Shown here piece after piece: positions 13,191-26,100 of a stretch of DNA of 64,000 nt. The stretch is from Amphiura filiformis (Eukaryota > Echinodermata > Ophiuroidea > Amphilepidida > Amphiuridae). Location: NCBI RefSeq assembly GCF_039555335.1, contig NC_092635.1:69724058-69788057 (forward strand), given 5' to 3'. Each line of letters begins with the position of its first letter. Positions within the stretch are counted from its first letter, which is position 1. Position numbers and translations under genes: made by a program. Under the pieces are notes generated by a model, which was given only the letters and a program-made list of their open reading frames with translations, had not been told where the DNA came from and did no database searches.

Positions 13191-13394
13191 CATATAAAAT
13201 GATTTCAGATATTCTCTATTCTCTATACACACATATCCCAGCTTTAAATTTCACTACACTACATTATAACCAAAATATATATAAGCAATATCTTATATAG
13301 TGCATCAATGCTCTGCGTGCTAGCCACAGGTTTCAACATAAAAAGTTTTGAGATATTTTTCTCAAAATATCAAGAGCTATCTCAAGAACATCTG

Positions 13395-13550
13395 AACCAA
13401 TACTAGGCTTGTTTGTACTCATTTTAATGCATTTTTCATGCCGATTCCAAATATGATCATGAAAATGTACAATTCTGAAATTGTTTTGAATTAAAAAAAA
13501 AATGAAACTGGTCGTCTGCAGTCGACACCCGTTTGGGGAGAGTTAACTCT
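13395..13550. repeat. Dispersed repeat with GTCGACACCCG, inverted copy
   Basis: Contains cttgtttgtactcattttaa and gcagtcgacacccg. Opposite orientation to the copies near 44 kb. It begins about 80 bp 3' of the cadherin stop codon, so it may be part of the 3' UTR. Confidence 0.75.
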
Positions 13551-13629
13551 TTGCACAAACATTCTTATCCCAATATTGCCACATTATTTTGAAAGTCTAT
13601 AAGAGCCTTTCATTAGAGGTTATTAAGTA

Positions 13630-14172
13630 TTACAGTTCTGTTGATGGTAGGACCACTCCAATAGTATCTCCTTCTTTGTTTTTGAACACCACCGGTTTGG
13701 TCACCTCAGGTGGTTTAGGGAATTCCTCATCTTGTACTTCAAGCTGATTACCTGTAGGGGTAGGGAATGGAGGAGGAGGCGGTGTTGGCACTCGTGGATG
13801 CGGGGGTGGTGTTGGTGGTGGAATGATTAGATTATCATCTGTAGATTCAGGCTCAAAGAATGTGATCAATCCTTTCACAGGATTAGAAGATAACATTTGT
13901 CCGCCATCTATCTCCTCGTAACCTTTGACCTCATCAGTGTCATCTCTGATCTCTTCACTTTGTCCACTGAATGAAGTCTCATCACTTGATTCTCTGTCAT
14001 TTGTCTCTGCGTCATTGTCGGATTCCCACTGACCCAATGTGACGAATGGCATGTCATTTTCATTGCCAACAAGGATGTGGACCTCAGTGGGCGACTTTGG
14101 TGGTATTAAAGCGACCTCATCCGATTCTTTGTCAAAGTCGTCGGTTTCATTGAACATCTCCATTGTTAGTTC
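13630..14172 (-). CDS. Cadherin exon w34 (terminal coding exon, PDZ-ligand C-terminus)
   Basis: 543 nt including TAA; 180 residues. Begins ELTMEMFNETDDFDKESDEV, continues acidic and Ser-rich, then has a proline cluster (IPPPTPPPHPR, TPPPPPFPTP) and ends GDTIGVVLPSTEL. T-E-L matches the class I PDZ ligand S/T-x-hydrophobic and resembles the ITEL end I recall for CDH23. The proline cluster could bind SH3 or WW domains. The acceptor ctataaag precedes GAACTAAC; the upstream ATG in the open frame is intronic. Confidence 0.93.
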   Translation of the reverse strand, partial: ELTMEMFNETDDFDKESDEVALIPPKSPTEVHILVGNENDMPFVTLGQWESDNDAETNDRESSDETSFSGQSEEIRDDTDEVKGYEEIDGGQMLSSNPVKGLITFFEPESTDDNLIIPPPTPPPHPRVPTPPPPPFPTPTGNQLEVQDEEFPKPPEVTKPVVFKNKEGDTIGVVLPSTEL

Positions 14173-17100
14173 CTTTATAGTGAGAAACAAAGAAAAAATA
14201 CATGATCTATATATGTTGTATGGGAAAATACATAAAACAAGTGTTGATATTGCTCATAAGGATGCCTTCAATATTTGCAATTTCTTTAAAAATTCTGATT
14301 TTTACACATTTGTAATGTAATTGAATGAACTAATATCACTTGCAAAAAAACCAAGGCCCATGGTGCTGTATTTGTAACAAAAATCTTTTTTGATAAAATC
14401 TCAGAATCCCAAAGGTTAATCATCCAATAAAAGTTGCTAATAAAGGTATTCACAATCTAGGCCAGTGGCTATTTTTATACAAGGTTCACTCAAGTCATTT
14501 AATAAGGTGCTGGAACTGATCAATTTTGATGTCGAAATGAGCAAAACTGTGAGCTACACTTTTTCCTTTTAAAAATTAATTTTCTCAGCCAAATGAAAAT
14601 CAATCATTTTTCAGTAAATATCAAGAAAAACCCATTAATGCTTGACAAAAAAATATTTTTTAAATCCTGGTGTTAAACATCTGCATGAAATTTAGTCTTC
14701 TAGTCTAAGATTCTTAATTTTAGCAGGCCTGAACGAGACCCCTTAGCATTTTGGGGGGTCAACTTTTTAGCTTTTCAAAGTAATATAGTTCGCTAATGAA
14801 AGCTTTTTCCCAACTTTCTAAAGTACATCATACGGGGCTATATATCATAGTTTTGTCAGAATTTCCATTTTGATTGCACCCTTTTCCACTTCCGACTGTC
14901 CCAACGTGTGAAATATATACCAATGGATTGATGATTCTGCATGCCACAATGGAAATATTGATTATTTCGGCTGGTTGTACTCAAAATAAAGGACTGAGTT
15001 TGACATTTTGGCAGTCAGAAGTGAAAAATGATAAAATCAAAATGGATATTCTGACAAAACTATTGATGAGGTAACTGGTGACATCACATATTTATATTCA
15101 GAACCCCCTCTGTTGATCCCCACAGGGTAAAAATAATACACATTATCTATGATAGAACACATAAAATCCCTCCCAAACCCAATTTGCAAAACCTTTGTTG
15201 TTTTAATGTTTTGATATTATGTCTCTTGTATCACCTGTAATCAAGTTTGATAATAATTTTTGTATTATTTGCTTTGAAATCAAAAGTTTATGCAAAAAAA
15301 ACTTTCTCCATGTAAACTATTATACAGTTCTTTGCCTGGCAGTTGTCCACATCAAACCAACAGAGGGCGTACTCAATGTAAACAAATGTCACCTCATCTA
15401 TAATATAATATTATAGACCCATACAATGTAGCTTTATAGAGTTGGGAAAAATCTTTCATTTGTGAACTATGTTAGTTTGAAAAGCTAAAAAGTTGACCCC
15501 AAAAAAGCTCACAAGCAAAGTTTAGGCCTGTCAAAATTGAAAATTTTACACTTAAAAGACACAAATTCATGCCTGCTTTTAACACCAGGATTTTTTTCAA
15601 AAGGCACATTCAAGCATTATGGTTTTATTTGATATTACTGCAAAAAATACAATTATAGTTTTATATTTGACCGAGAAAATGAATTTTTAAAGAAAAAAGG
15701 TGTGCCTCAGAATTGTACTGATTTCAACATGTTTTGATTGATTTCCAGCACAGCTATATAACAATAGAGGGTGTTCTTGGAATGTTTCATTTACATTCAT
15801 TATTTGTAAACCTGCAAGAAGCCGCAAATTACCATGTCAAGTATCACATAAATCAGTGTAAAAGCCTTAATGGGCAACTTTTGGCTACTTCGAAATTTAA
15901 AAAAAAAATTTTAGTGACACTAAATCATGTTTATTTTGAAACAGTTTTAAAAGGTTCTTGACATAATGAAGAAATATTAGATAAAACAAAGCAAGATTTG
16001 CTCAGAAATACTCTTTTGAACCACCTGGACTGGTTTCCAGCAGCAGTGATTTATTTGCAAAGCTCCATTCTGATTGGTGATTAAAGTGAAAATATCATGT
16101 AGCTGACCAATCAGAGGCAATGTTAGATCGACAGGTAGTGCTCAGTGGGTTAAAATACCAACCTGTGATTCTGTTTCCCATAACATGATTTTAGCTTTTT
16201 CAACACTTCCTGTAGAATGTACACTCAATCTAGGCTGCAAGATTGAAGCTGGTCTGGATGCCAACCACACATCCGCTCTGGAAAGGAAAAGAAACCAAGA
16301 AAAAAAAAATCAAAAATCAGATATTCTGTAAAAAATATTTTGCCCAACTGCCGCATCAAATTATCAACATGTACGAATACAGCAATTAAAGCACAATAAT
16401 ACAAAAACAACTCTTTTAGGGAAAAATTGTGGAGCCTCATGGCGTCATGCCATGTGCTTCAGCAACCAAATATGCGAGTCGTAAACATGAAAAGAGAACA
16501 CCTGGGGCACAAAAAATTGAAAGAAACAAGGCAGTGAAAATGCCACTCCTTATCAGACATTCTGCTTTGGCAAAAACAATTTGGGGTCAACATTTTCACA
16601 AATTCTATATGCCAGTTGAAAATGTGAAGGGTCTGTGTGTTCATGATACCCACAGACCCGAATTGGCACTTGGCAGTCCTGTATCAAGAGCTTAACAAAG
16701 CGAATAATGTTCAGTGCCCAAAGAATTCAGGGATGGGATTCTTTCACTGATTTGAGGAATTCTTCCTGTTTAACTTTTTCTTCCCTGTACAAAAGTATAG
16801 GAGATTCATTAATTTTCCTCCTTTTTTATTGATCCTCCATCTCATGGCAGAGAGATGAATATCTTCCTGCAGGTATCCAGGAGCTAGCGTTTGTAACCGC
16901 ATTCAAACTGTGGAGGTACATATCATGTTTTACCACATACCAACTATGGAGCCTGCTTGCAACCGTGGAGCTCCACAGTTGAAATGGGGCTTTTGAGCCA
17001 TAGAAGGGGTTGATTTTTGATTTGATGGCCTCCACAGTAGTATGAAAAAATCTCCCCAATTTGAATGTGGGTGTGTAAATCCCTCCAGTTGGAACACACA

Positions 17101-20100
17101 CAAACCTCCACACTTGGCAGCATTTACAAGATTGTGTGGTCGTGCACACAATTAAATAAATATCGTCGGCAGAGTGCAACACTATCGTAAGTGCAGTAGA
17201 ATGCAATAGCTGCCATTTGCAACATTTCAATAAATGTACTTACTTTTAACCAATAACACTAGAAAAAACACCTATTAGGAAAGTATACAGAACATCAACA
17301 CTTTACAATGAGCATGAGGGGATTGTGCTGCAAACAATAGGTGTTTTATAAAAGGCAGCTATTACATTCTACTGCACTTGCGATAGTGTTGCACTCTGCC
17401 GACGATATGGTTTATATACTTACGTTGATTCTGCTTCATAAGCTAGATTCACTTTTCCTGTCTGCAGAGCCAGTCTTGCTTTATCAGCTTGCATTCTGAA
17501 AATTCAAATTTACCATATGACAATGTTAATCTCAATGTATAGAAAGTGTAGAAAATGCAGAGACAATAATTATAGTCTGTCCACATAGAAGTACAAAGTA
17601 AATAGACCTCGGAAACTTGAGCTATGAGAATAATAATTTCAGTGCAATGCTTCTTAGGCGCGCCAACTGCTGCGCGATTTGTTCGTGTGTGACTCAAAGC
17701 ATCGACCCCCAATGCCACAGATTTGGTTTGTACTTATGTGGACAGACTGTAGACAAATATCACATTTGAAATCAATTCAATCCACACACACCCCTATGGA
17801 AGACACACCCCCTAATCTCCCACGCAGCGGGTGTAAATTTCAAATGGGGTTACCTGAATGGGTGATTCCAGTTGAAATCTACACCCCCTTTGTGGAAGAT
17901 TACGGTCATGTCTTCCATGATAGGTGTATGGATATCAATTATAATAGCCAATTTATAGCATGAAATGTAAAGGTTAAAAATTTGAGAAAATGGAAAAAGA
18001 AGTTTGTCAAAAATATGTTGGCATACTTTGAGTAGGAAATATAAATGACCTCCCCCTCTCCAATTCCTTGTCCGATCAATGAACCCAACCACAACAAGCA
18101 GGGTAAAGCCTGTGTAAGAGACTTACCTATCCCATGATAAGAAGAGTGCAAACATACAAAGGAGACCAGACATAGCAATAAGTCCAGCCACAGCGAGTAG
18201 GGCAAAGCCTGCATAAGAGACTTCTGTATAATAGATATTACTGGGTCGTCTGATATTTAAGTAGTCTGGTATACACAATATCCAGCCAGGAGTTGCATCT
18301 AAGGCACTGTATGATAAGAAAAAAAAATATCTGATGATAATTTTAAAGAGCAAATAATGTGCAATATCTTCATTAGGCCAATATGACAAGTTTTGTTGCA
18401 GAAGGCAATACACATACCAGGGGGCACTCACATGTAAAGGTGGTACAGCTATGTGCGGCGGTCAAAGGTCCATTTTTCAGGCTCTCCCGCAGTTACATAA
18501 GACCTACATTTGGATCCAGTTCTTTGAGCCTCAACCTATGACAATTGTAGCTCTTTAGCTAAAATTTGGAAAATGTTGAATTTTTTAGTTTAGCTCCACA
18601 ACCTATAATATGGCCCTAAAATGTTTCAATTTCAGTTCATCAAGCCTCTATTTTCCCTGCAATTCAGTTCTTAGTTTCCGAAGTTCGGCACTCTGCACCG
18701 CACACCCCTACCAAAATGTTAGTGGAGTGCTCCCAATGTGCGCATAGCTTTTAAAAATCATTGATTTTGTGCAGTACTTGAGTCATGTCCTTTTTTACCT
18801 TATATGGTTTTCTAGGTTATCAGCATAATTAGGGAAGCCTGCAGGATAGAAGTATTTTCTGATGTGGGGTGCTGGAAATTATGGACCTTTCTCAGAAAAA
18901 AAAAACTTGGCTCATTAAATGTGAAGCCCTTGTGAATTCCACATGATCCCTTAAATTAACTGGAAATGGTTTAGGTCTAAAAAGAGCAAGTCATCAACTT
19001 AGTGTTATTCCTCTACCATTGTTCCATACTTTATATCATCATCAGTTTATTTAAGCAATTAATTATGTGCAAAGAAAACTCTCTATTGTGGGAACACTTT
19101 GACTGTCACAACCCCCATTACCATACACAGGTGTGTAGTCAAATCATCAAGAGCTGAGAGAAAAATTGTTGTGTTATCCAGAAAACTGGTGGGGGGGGTA
19201 CTCACATATAAAAGGAAAACAGGGGTGTGCTGCTCATGGGTCCTAGTTTGATAAACAAATTGCTAAAATGGGCCCCAGATTTGAAAAAAAGGTCAAAAAC
19301 TGTCAAATCAGCCATTTTTTATGTATAAAAAGGTTCAATCACCACTAATTATCTATTACACAGGTTTCAACGGGAAAATTGTCAATTTCGTCATATTCAG
19401 AACTCTCACAGTTAAATGCCACTAATATCAGGTAAAACTATATGATTTAGATGCCAAATGATCAAAAATTCAACATAGGTTGACCTGATACTTTTCTTGT
19501 TTTAACGCACTGAACCGTAAACACCTTAAAATGGCAGTGCGCCCTCAAAACTGAAAGTTACAATATGGTAGGGCGAATATTAACTAAAAACCGATGCCGT
19601 GTGTATGAATTTTGGTAATATTACAACAAAAATGTCATACCATGAGAGAAAATATACCATTTTGAAGCATGATTTTAATGCAGTCTTTTCAGATGCCATG
19701 CAAACAAATAGTTACTCATCGTATTTCCATGCATCGCCCATGTCTATTAGTGGTGTATAACCTTTACATGGGTCCCAATTTGATAAAAACTGTCAAATCA
19801 GCCACTGTTTTTGGCAAAAAAATCCCTAAACAAATGTAATTCGAGTACCCACCTCCCCCGGGCCAGATAGGCTGATTATGCAGATTTTATATGAGATTGG
19901 TGCCCCCTCTCTGTCAATGGTATCAATCATATTTTGATCACTTCAACTCTAGATGGCTGCTCACACTGGGCTATTCCAGTTGAAATCCATATTGACCCGC
20001 TATGGAATACATGACCTTAATCTCCCAAACAGGAGGGGTGTAGATTTCAAATGGAATCACCCATTTAGGTACCTCCACTTGAAATTCACACTCCATTATG

Positions 20101-23100
20101 TAGAATAAAGTCATGTTTTCCATTGTGGGTGCATGTATTTCAACTGGATTAGCCCATTTTGACCTTATATTTCAGCCATAGAAACATGGGCCTAGAATTT
20201 TGCTATAAAAATTCACTGTATTTCAATTTGTATAGCTTGCAAGCCACTCAATTATTCTATACTGGTTTACAATTTAAGAAATATTTATAAACTTATATTA
20301 AAGGGGCATTTTGTGATCCACAGCCTCATCCCCCCACTTTTCTCAAAAAAAAGTTGAGATTTTTATATCACTGGAAACCTCTGGCTACATAATGTTTATG
20401 TACAAAATATTTCTTGCAGATTAATTCGTTTAGCAAAAATATCGTGAAATTTGAATTTCGTTCTGGTGCACCAGAACGAAATTACAACGCATTGTCTATG
20501 GAGCAGTGTAATACACATAATCATGCATAACTCGCAAACGCAAAATCGGAATCAACTGAAATTTTGGGAATAGGCCTTTTTCGTGGATATGTATTGAAAA
20601 ATGTCATAAAAAGAGGATGCTAGGATCACGAAATCCTCCTTTAAGAAATATTTATAAACTTATATTAAGAAAGGGTAATGCAGTACCTAAATAATGTGTC
20701 TGAGGAAGTAAGAAACATAAATTATGGGCAAGCTGCATTCATTTCTATTCAATTACCATAAAATAGTGCAATTTAAAGAGAAAATATCACTTTTTTGCCC
20801 AAGTATTTTAAATTCTTTATTTTAAAGTTGAGTGTACATGCGTATCCACAGCGTAAGTGACAGCACGTAACCCGGAAATATTGTATGTGCAACTAAGCGT
20901 AATGCTGTGCGTAGAATGTGCCCTCACATGATCCGTTTCAGGACAAATCACGTTGTGCGATTTTGAATAATGGTCTGTGGAGGTACACAACACAAAAAGA
21001 GAGTCCTCACTTATGTAACCCGACATATACCGTAGAATTCTGTCTAGAAGCATATATGCCTCTAAACGAGGGTTTTTTTAACGAAAGATATGAAAGGCCA
21101 ATACCCTTCTCAAAAACATTGCAATAGATTGGTCTTACAAATATACATGTTGGTACAGCAGCCTTTATCAGTAATATAGTTGTTCAAACTCCAAATAACG
21201 TTTTTGTTGAGAGTGTCTGCCTCCTGTCTCTTGTGTCAAAAAAACCTCGTTTAGAGGCATATATATGCTTGTGGACGGAATTTTACGGTATCTAATTTGA
21301 TTGACACAGTCGTGTACAGCATCTGGTAAACTCTAGTTTGAAACCACATTTCCTGCCAACAGCTTTAACTTGACAATAATAATAATAATAATAATGGAGG
21401 GTTCTTAGTAGGTGCACAATCTTCAAAAGAACTCAAGGTACACAACAATAAAGACAAACAAGTCACATCTGTGAATCTGGAAAAGCATTAAGAAAAAGAT
21501 TAGTTTTAAGTTGCTTTTTGAACTGAGTAAGCATCATGCCCAAGTATACAGCAATAAAAGCAATGTAACATTGTAGCAATACATGCATTTCAAATTAACA
21601 ATTAAATAAACCGGGCACTTAGGGTAGTCGATAGCTGCGGAAAAGCGAGCTTGGCCATGCCTTGAATTCCAACAGCATGATTGTTTTAATAAAATCAGTT
21701 GCAACTTTTGAAAATGCACCAAATTTTTTTCAGATTTATGACAGGTTATGTAAGTAAGTGGGGAGTTTCTTTTTAGTGTTGTGTTTAGAATATAGGCTAT
21801 AATATGGTTTATACCTTTCTATACAATACAGTACACAAATTTATTTTATTTATTGATAATAAAAATGCAATTTCTATCAAGCATAGACTATGAAAACGTA
21901 ATTTATCATAAATACTTTTTACTCATCTTTGTCATAAATTTAAAAGTTAAAAGTATGAAACTACTGTGAAATATATAAAATTTGTCCACCAATCCTTGGA
22001 TGGGTTTAAACTATATATTGTATGTCTGTACTTTGGCATTACTGTGGAAGATTTTATAATTTGTAAATGGGGGAGGGTGGATATAAGGCCAAAATTAATA
22101 GACTGGTACTTTGGTCAAACACACCAAAATTATTATTGGGGTTGTTGTCCCCAGTTCTGGAGCTATACTGTTCATTATTGAACATGTAGGCCTTTAGCAT
22201 GATGATCAGAAATGCTTCCCTCTTCGTTAACTAAATCATGTCATGACATATCCCAAATTTATTTGCTGAATCTGGTCCATGGAGGCCAAAGGTGGGCAGA
22301 TTGTGTCCCATATGATCACACACAAGAAAAAGCAAATGTAGAGGATTGTGCGAAAATGTCTCATAAATTGCAGTTATACATAGAATATTACATCATCTCT
22401 ATTTTTAGCACTGATATCATGATTATGCCTCACAAAATTCTACAATATTCTTAATATTTCAAAATTTGTTATAAGACGACAATTACCAATCCATCACAGC
22501 ATGAAGCTACACAAAAACTTTATTCTGATGATAACAAAGAAATTGCCATACGTATATTATATACTTGAATAACAAGCCAATAATATAAAAATAGTTTTAT
22601 TTATTTCAATAAAATAATCTCAGCAGACTGGCTAGTTTTAAAAATTTTGTTTACTAGTGTACGCCTTTCATTCAATACATGCTTTTCTTTTATGACGATG
22701 CTTTGAAGAATTTTACCTTTGATAGAATTTAGGTTAGCGCTTTTGGACTCAAACCAGACTCTATACAGGGTAATAAAATGGTTTCATAATTTCATTAAAT
22801 TTACCCCATTCACCAGCTGCTTGATAGAGTTTATACATTTCATTACACAAGGACTTACTGTATTTTGCAAAACAAATAAAATCTTGAGGTAGTATGGGCC
22901 ATAAACAATTTGCAATTAATTTTTGTGGAAATTTCAATAAAGCTGCCCTTTGGGGTTATATGTTTATATTTCAAGGAGAACTTGCACACAAAAGAGAATG
23001 TGATGCCTCCTTCCCTTCTCCAGTTATGAAACCGTTTCGCAAAAAAAAAAAAGGAATTTAGTCAAGCAGATTTGTACAGATTTGGATCTAAAATGCACAA

Positions 23101-26100
23101 ATTTTGGTAGAAGCACAAAAATGTCGGAAAGAGATTTATTGCAGCTTCAAGAAAGCTGAACTTTGGAGGTTAGGCTATATGTTTATTTTTCAAGGAGAAA
23201 TCACATACACAATAGAAAAACGTCCTACCTCCTTCCTTTCTCCAGTTATAAATCCGTTTTGCAAAATACAAAAAAAAAAATTGATTTATTACGCCTATAT
23301 TACAGCTCCAATAAAGCTGTCCTTTAGAGGTTATAAGTTTTACTTTTTCACAGAGAACTTGCACACAAAAGAACATAAGCTATAATACGTGACACGATCT
23401 GGTCCATGGGGGGCCAAAGGCGGCAAATTTGAAACTGAGATAAAGGGAAAAAAATGGAGGAAAAAACAATTAAATACATAAGAAAATTGACATCAAAAAA
23501 CTTCATAACTTAAGAACCAAGTTTGCTAGACCTTGGGTGTTTTCAGTAAATGATAGCCTATTGTATATGTTATGTAATAATTATAGTAACTCAATTTTCA
23601 AAAATGCCTCCTTTGGCCCCCATGGACCAGATCGTGTCACATATTGTCTAAATTAGTTTTGCATTTTGCAAAATGTATTTATAACTGGATAAGGGGAAGA
23701 GGTATGACATTCTTATTTTGTGTGTGAGTTCTCCTTGAAAAATAAACATATTTCCTCCAAAGGGCAGCTTTATTGGAGCTGTAATAAATCTGTTTCTGAA
23801 ACTTGTGCATTTCAGATCAAACAAAATCTGTACAATGAGTGGTGCAGACTGCATAAAAATGATCGGTAGCCCATCAATTTTTATGTTTACTGCAAAGCCT
23901 GATTCTTCCAAATAAAGCAAAAGACCCTCTTCATATTAATGAATAATTTTATGACATTTTGAAATATTTATCTAGCAATTGGGCCATAAAAATGTTTTGT
24001 CACATGTCCCTCGAGCGATTACAAATCCAATGCGGTATGCATTTTTTTTTGTTTTTTATTTCATCAATAAATCAGGTTTTCAGGGGGTATTTTGAAAAAT
24101 CACCGTTTTGGGCCCATTAAGTTTTGCCAATGGCAATTTGTCTTCATATTTTGAAAATAAAATAAAAATTGTGAAATAAAATTTTATATTTGAACGTTTT
24201 TACCATCAGAAATCCAATGCGCGCAGGGGGGCATGAGACAAACCTATTTTTTTGCCTTAGGATCGTATATTTTAAATTTTGATGTGGCAGTCTTGCCCAG
24301 AACAATTTCAAAACTGAACAATATTGGGGTAAATTTGTTTTTTTAATAGATGCACTATTTAATCCTGCACATTATGACACCACATTAAATCCAATGTGAC
24401 TTCAAGAAGTAAAGTTACAGGCAATTGAATAGACGAAGGTACAGTTTTAAAAGTGACAAACCGGCCTATACAAGGCGTAAAAAGATTCAAACAAGCGCAA
24501 CAAAGAGACAAGACAGTTTCTTCAATGAAGCGTTATTTAAAGCAGTTTTTATTTCAGTTTTTACTTCTCTGTGCTTTTCATAACTTTCATTTTATTGTCA
24601 GTTCTTTTGTTTCAGTTTTCTTTTGTTCCTTTTGTTTTAAATTAAAGCCAAACACATAAATTAGCCATTCACTACTCTCAAACCAGATGTCTAGTCTGTG
24701 GAGTTTTGAATAGTCCAGTTTGTCACTTTTAAAACTGGACCTTCGTCTAATCAAATGCTTGTAACGTTGGTTCTTGAAGTCACATTGGATTCAAGGTGGT
24801 GTCATAATGTGCAGGATTAGATAGTGCATCTATTAAAAAACAAATTTACCCCAATATTGTTCAGTGTGATTATTTTTCCAAGTGTAAGGATACTTTATTG
24901 GTGCAGTATATATACTTTATGAGTTGTACAAATCTGAGTTTGTGGCTACTTTCATTGCAAATTAAGAATAAAAAAACACATGCCTTTAATAGTTATTCAG
25001 GGTTTGAACCCTGGCTGTGCCTAGTACGCTCTTATGGAAAAATTTAATTAGCTTGAAATTGTCACAACATTTTAAGAAGCAAATACTTTAAAACTAAAAT
25101 AGTCCATGCGCCTTTTAAAAAACAAGGACATGTTGATACAATTGTACTCACTTCTTGGATTCCAAGAATTTGGCAAATTCTTTGGAATATAACTGCACTT
25201 ACAAGCCGTCTAGGGGGCACTCTTAATTCATCATCCAATTTACAATGTCACAACATCTTAAGAAGCAAATATTCATTTTATGAAGCAAATGTCGATACTA
25301 TTGGGCTATTCCAGTTGAAATCCACACTACCCCTGTGGAAGATTTTGGAAATATCTTCCACAGGGGGAGTATGTTTTTCAAATATAATTGGTCAGGGTTT
25401 ATCATTTTGAAACCCATACTCCCCCTGTGTTATAGCTTTACCTATATCTTCCACAGCTGGAGTAAGTATTTCAAATGGAAGTTACCCAATTGTGTATTAT
25501 ATTCAAAATTGATACTCCCTCTGTGGAAGACTTTAGCTAAATCTTCCACAGGGGTAGTGTGGATTTTAAATGGAATAGCCCATTGTACTCACCTCTTGAA
25601 TTCCCAGAATTTAGCAAATTCTTTGGTTTTAACATTAACAGCATAAAACCATACATCCGTCCTAAAAAGATAAAACAAACAATGATTTATATTTATTAAA
25701 ATGCACTTTATGCTTTATTTAGATATTTTAAAAACCGGAAAGCTTTTTTTTACTTCAGTACTTCAGTAAAATCAAGATTGGAGAGAGACCACAAGTCAAG
25801 ACATATCTAGTAATATTTTGTCAAACTCTATGCATCTCCTATAGGTTTTTGAATAATGTAGTATCATTTAATAATGAAGTATTGACTACAGTTTGATCAG
25901 CTCGTAATCGGCGGGCATCGTTAGGCTTTTATCACTACGCCGAAGAGTAGACCCACATTAAAAGTGTCATAGTTGACCCGTCTGGTCTCTATTGTGCTTG
26001 TTAAAGAAAAATAAACAACATATCAGACTTGAATGGATAATTTGACATGCTCCTGGCAAGATGTCACAAGAAAATCCTCGAAATAAAATATATAGATATT

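Larger units (their letters stand above)
18307..25592 (-). other. Largest intron (7.3 kb), repeat-filled
   Basis: Between w30 and w31. No convincing exon seen apart from the w30-like fragment near 25,150. It holds at least six inverted-repeat elements listed separately and about 2 kb without recognised features (21.3-22.9 kb, with an aat microsatellite at 21,377-21,397). Confidence 0.8.
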
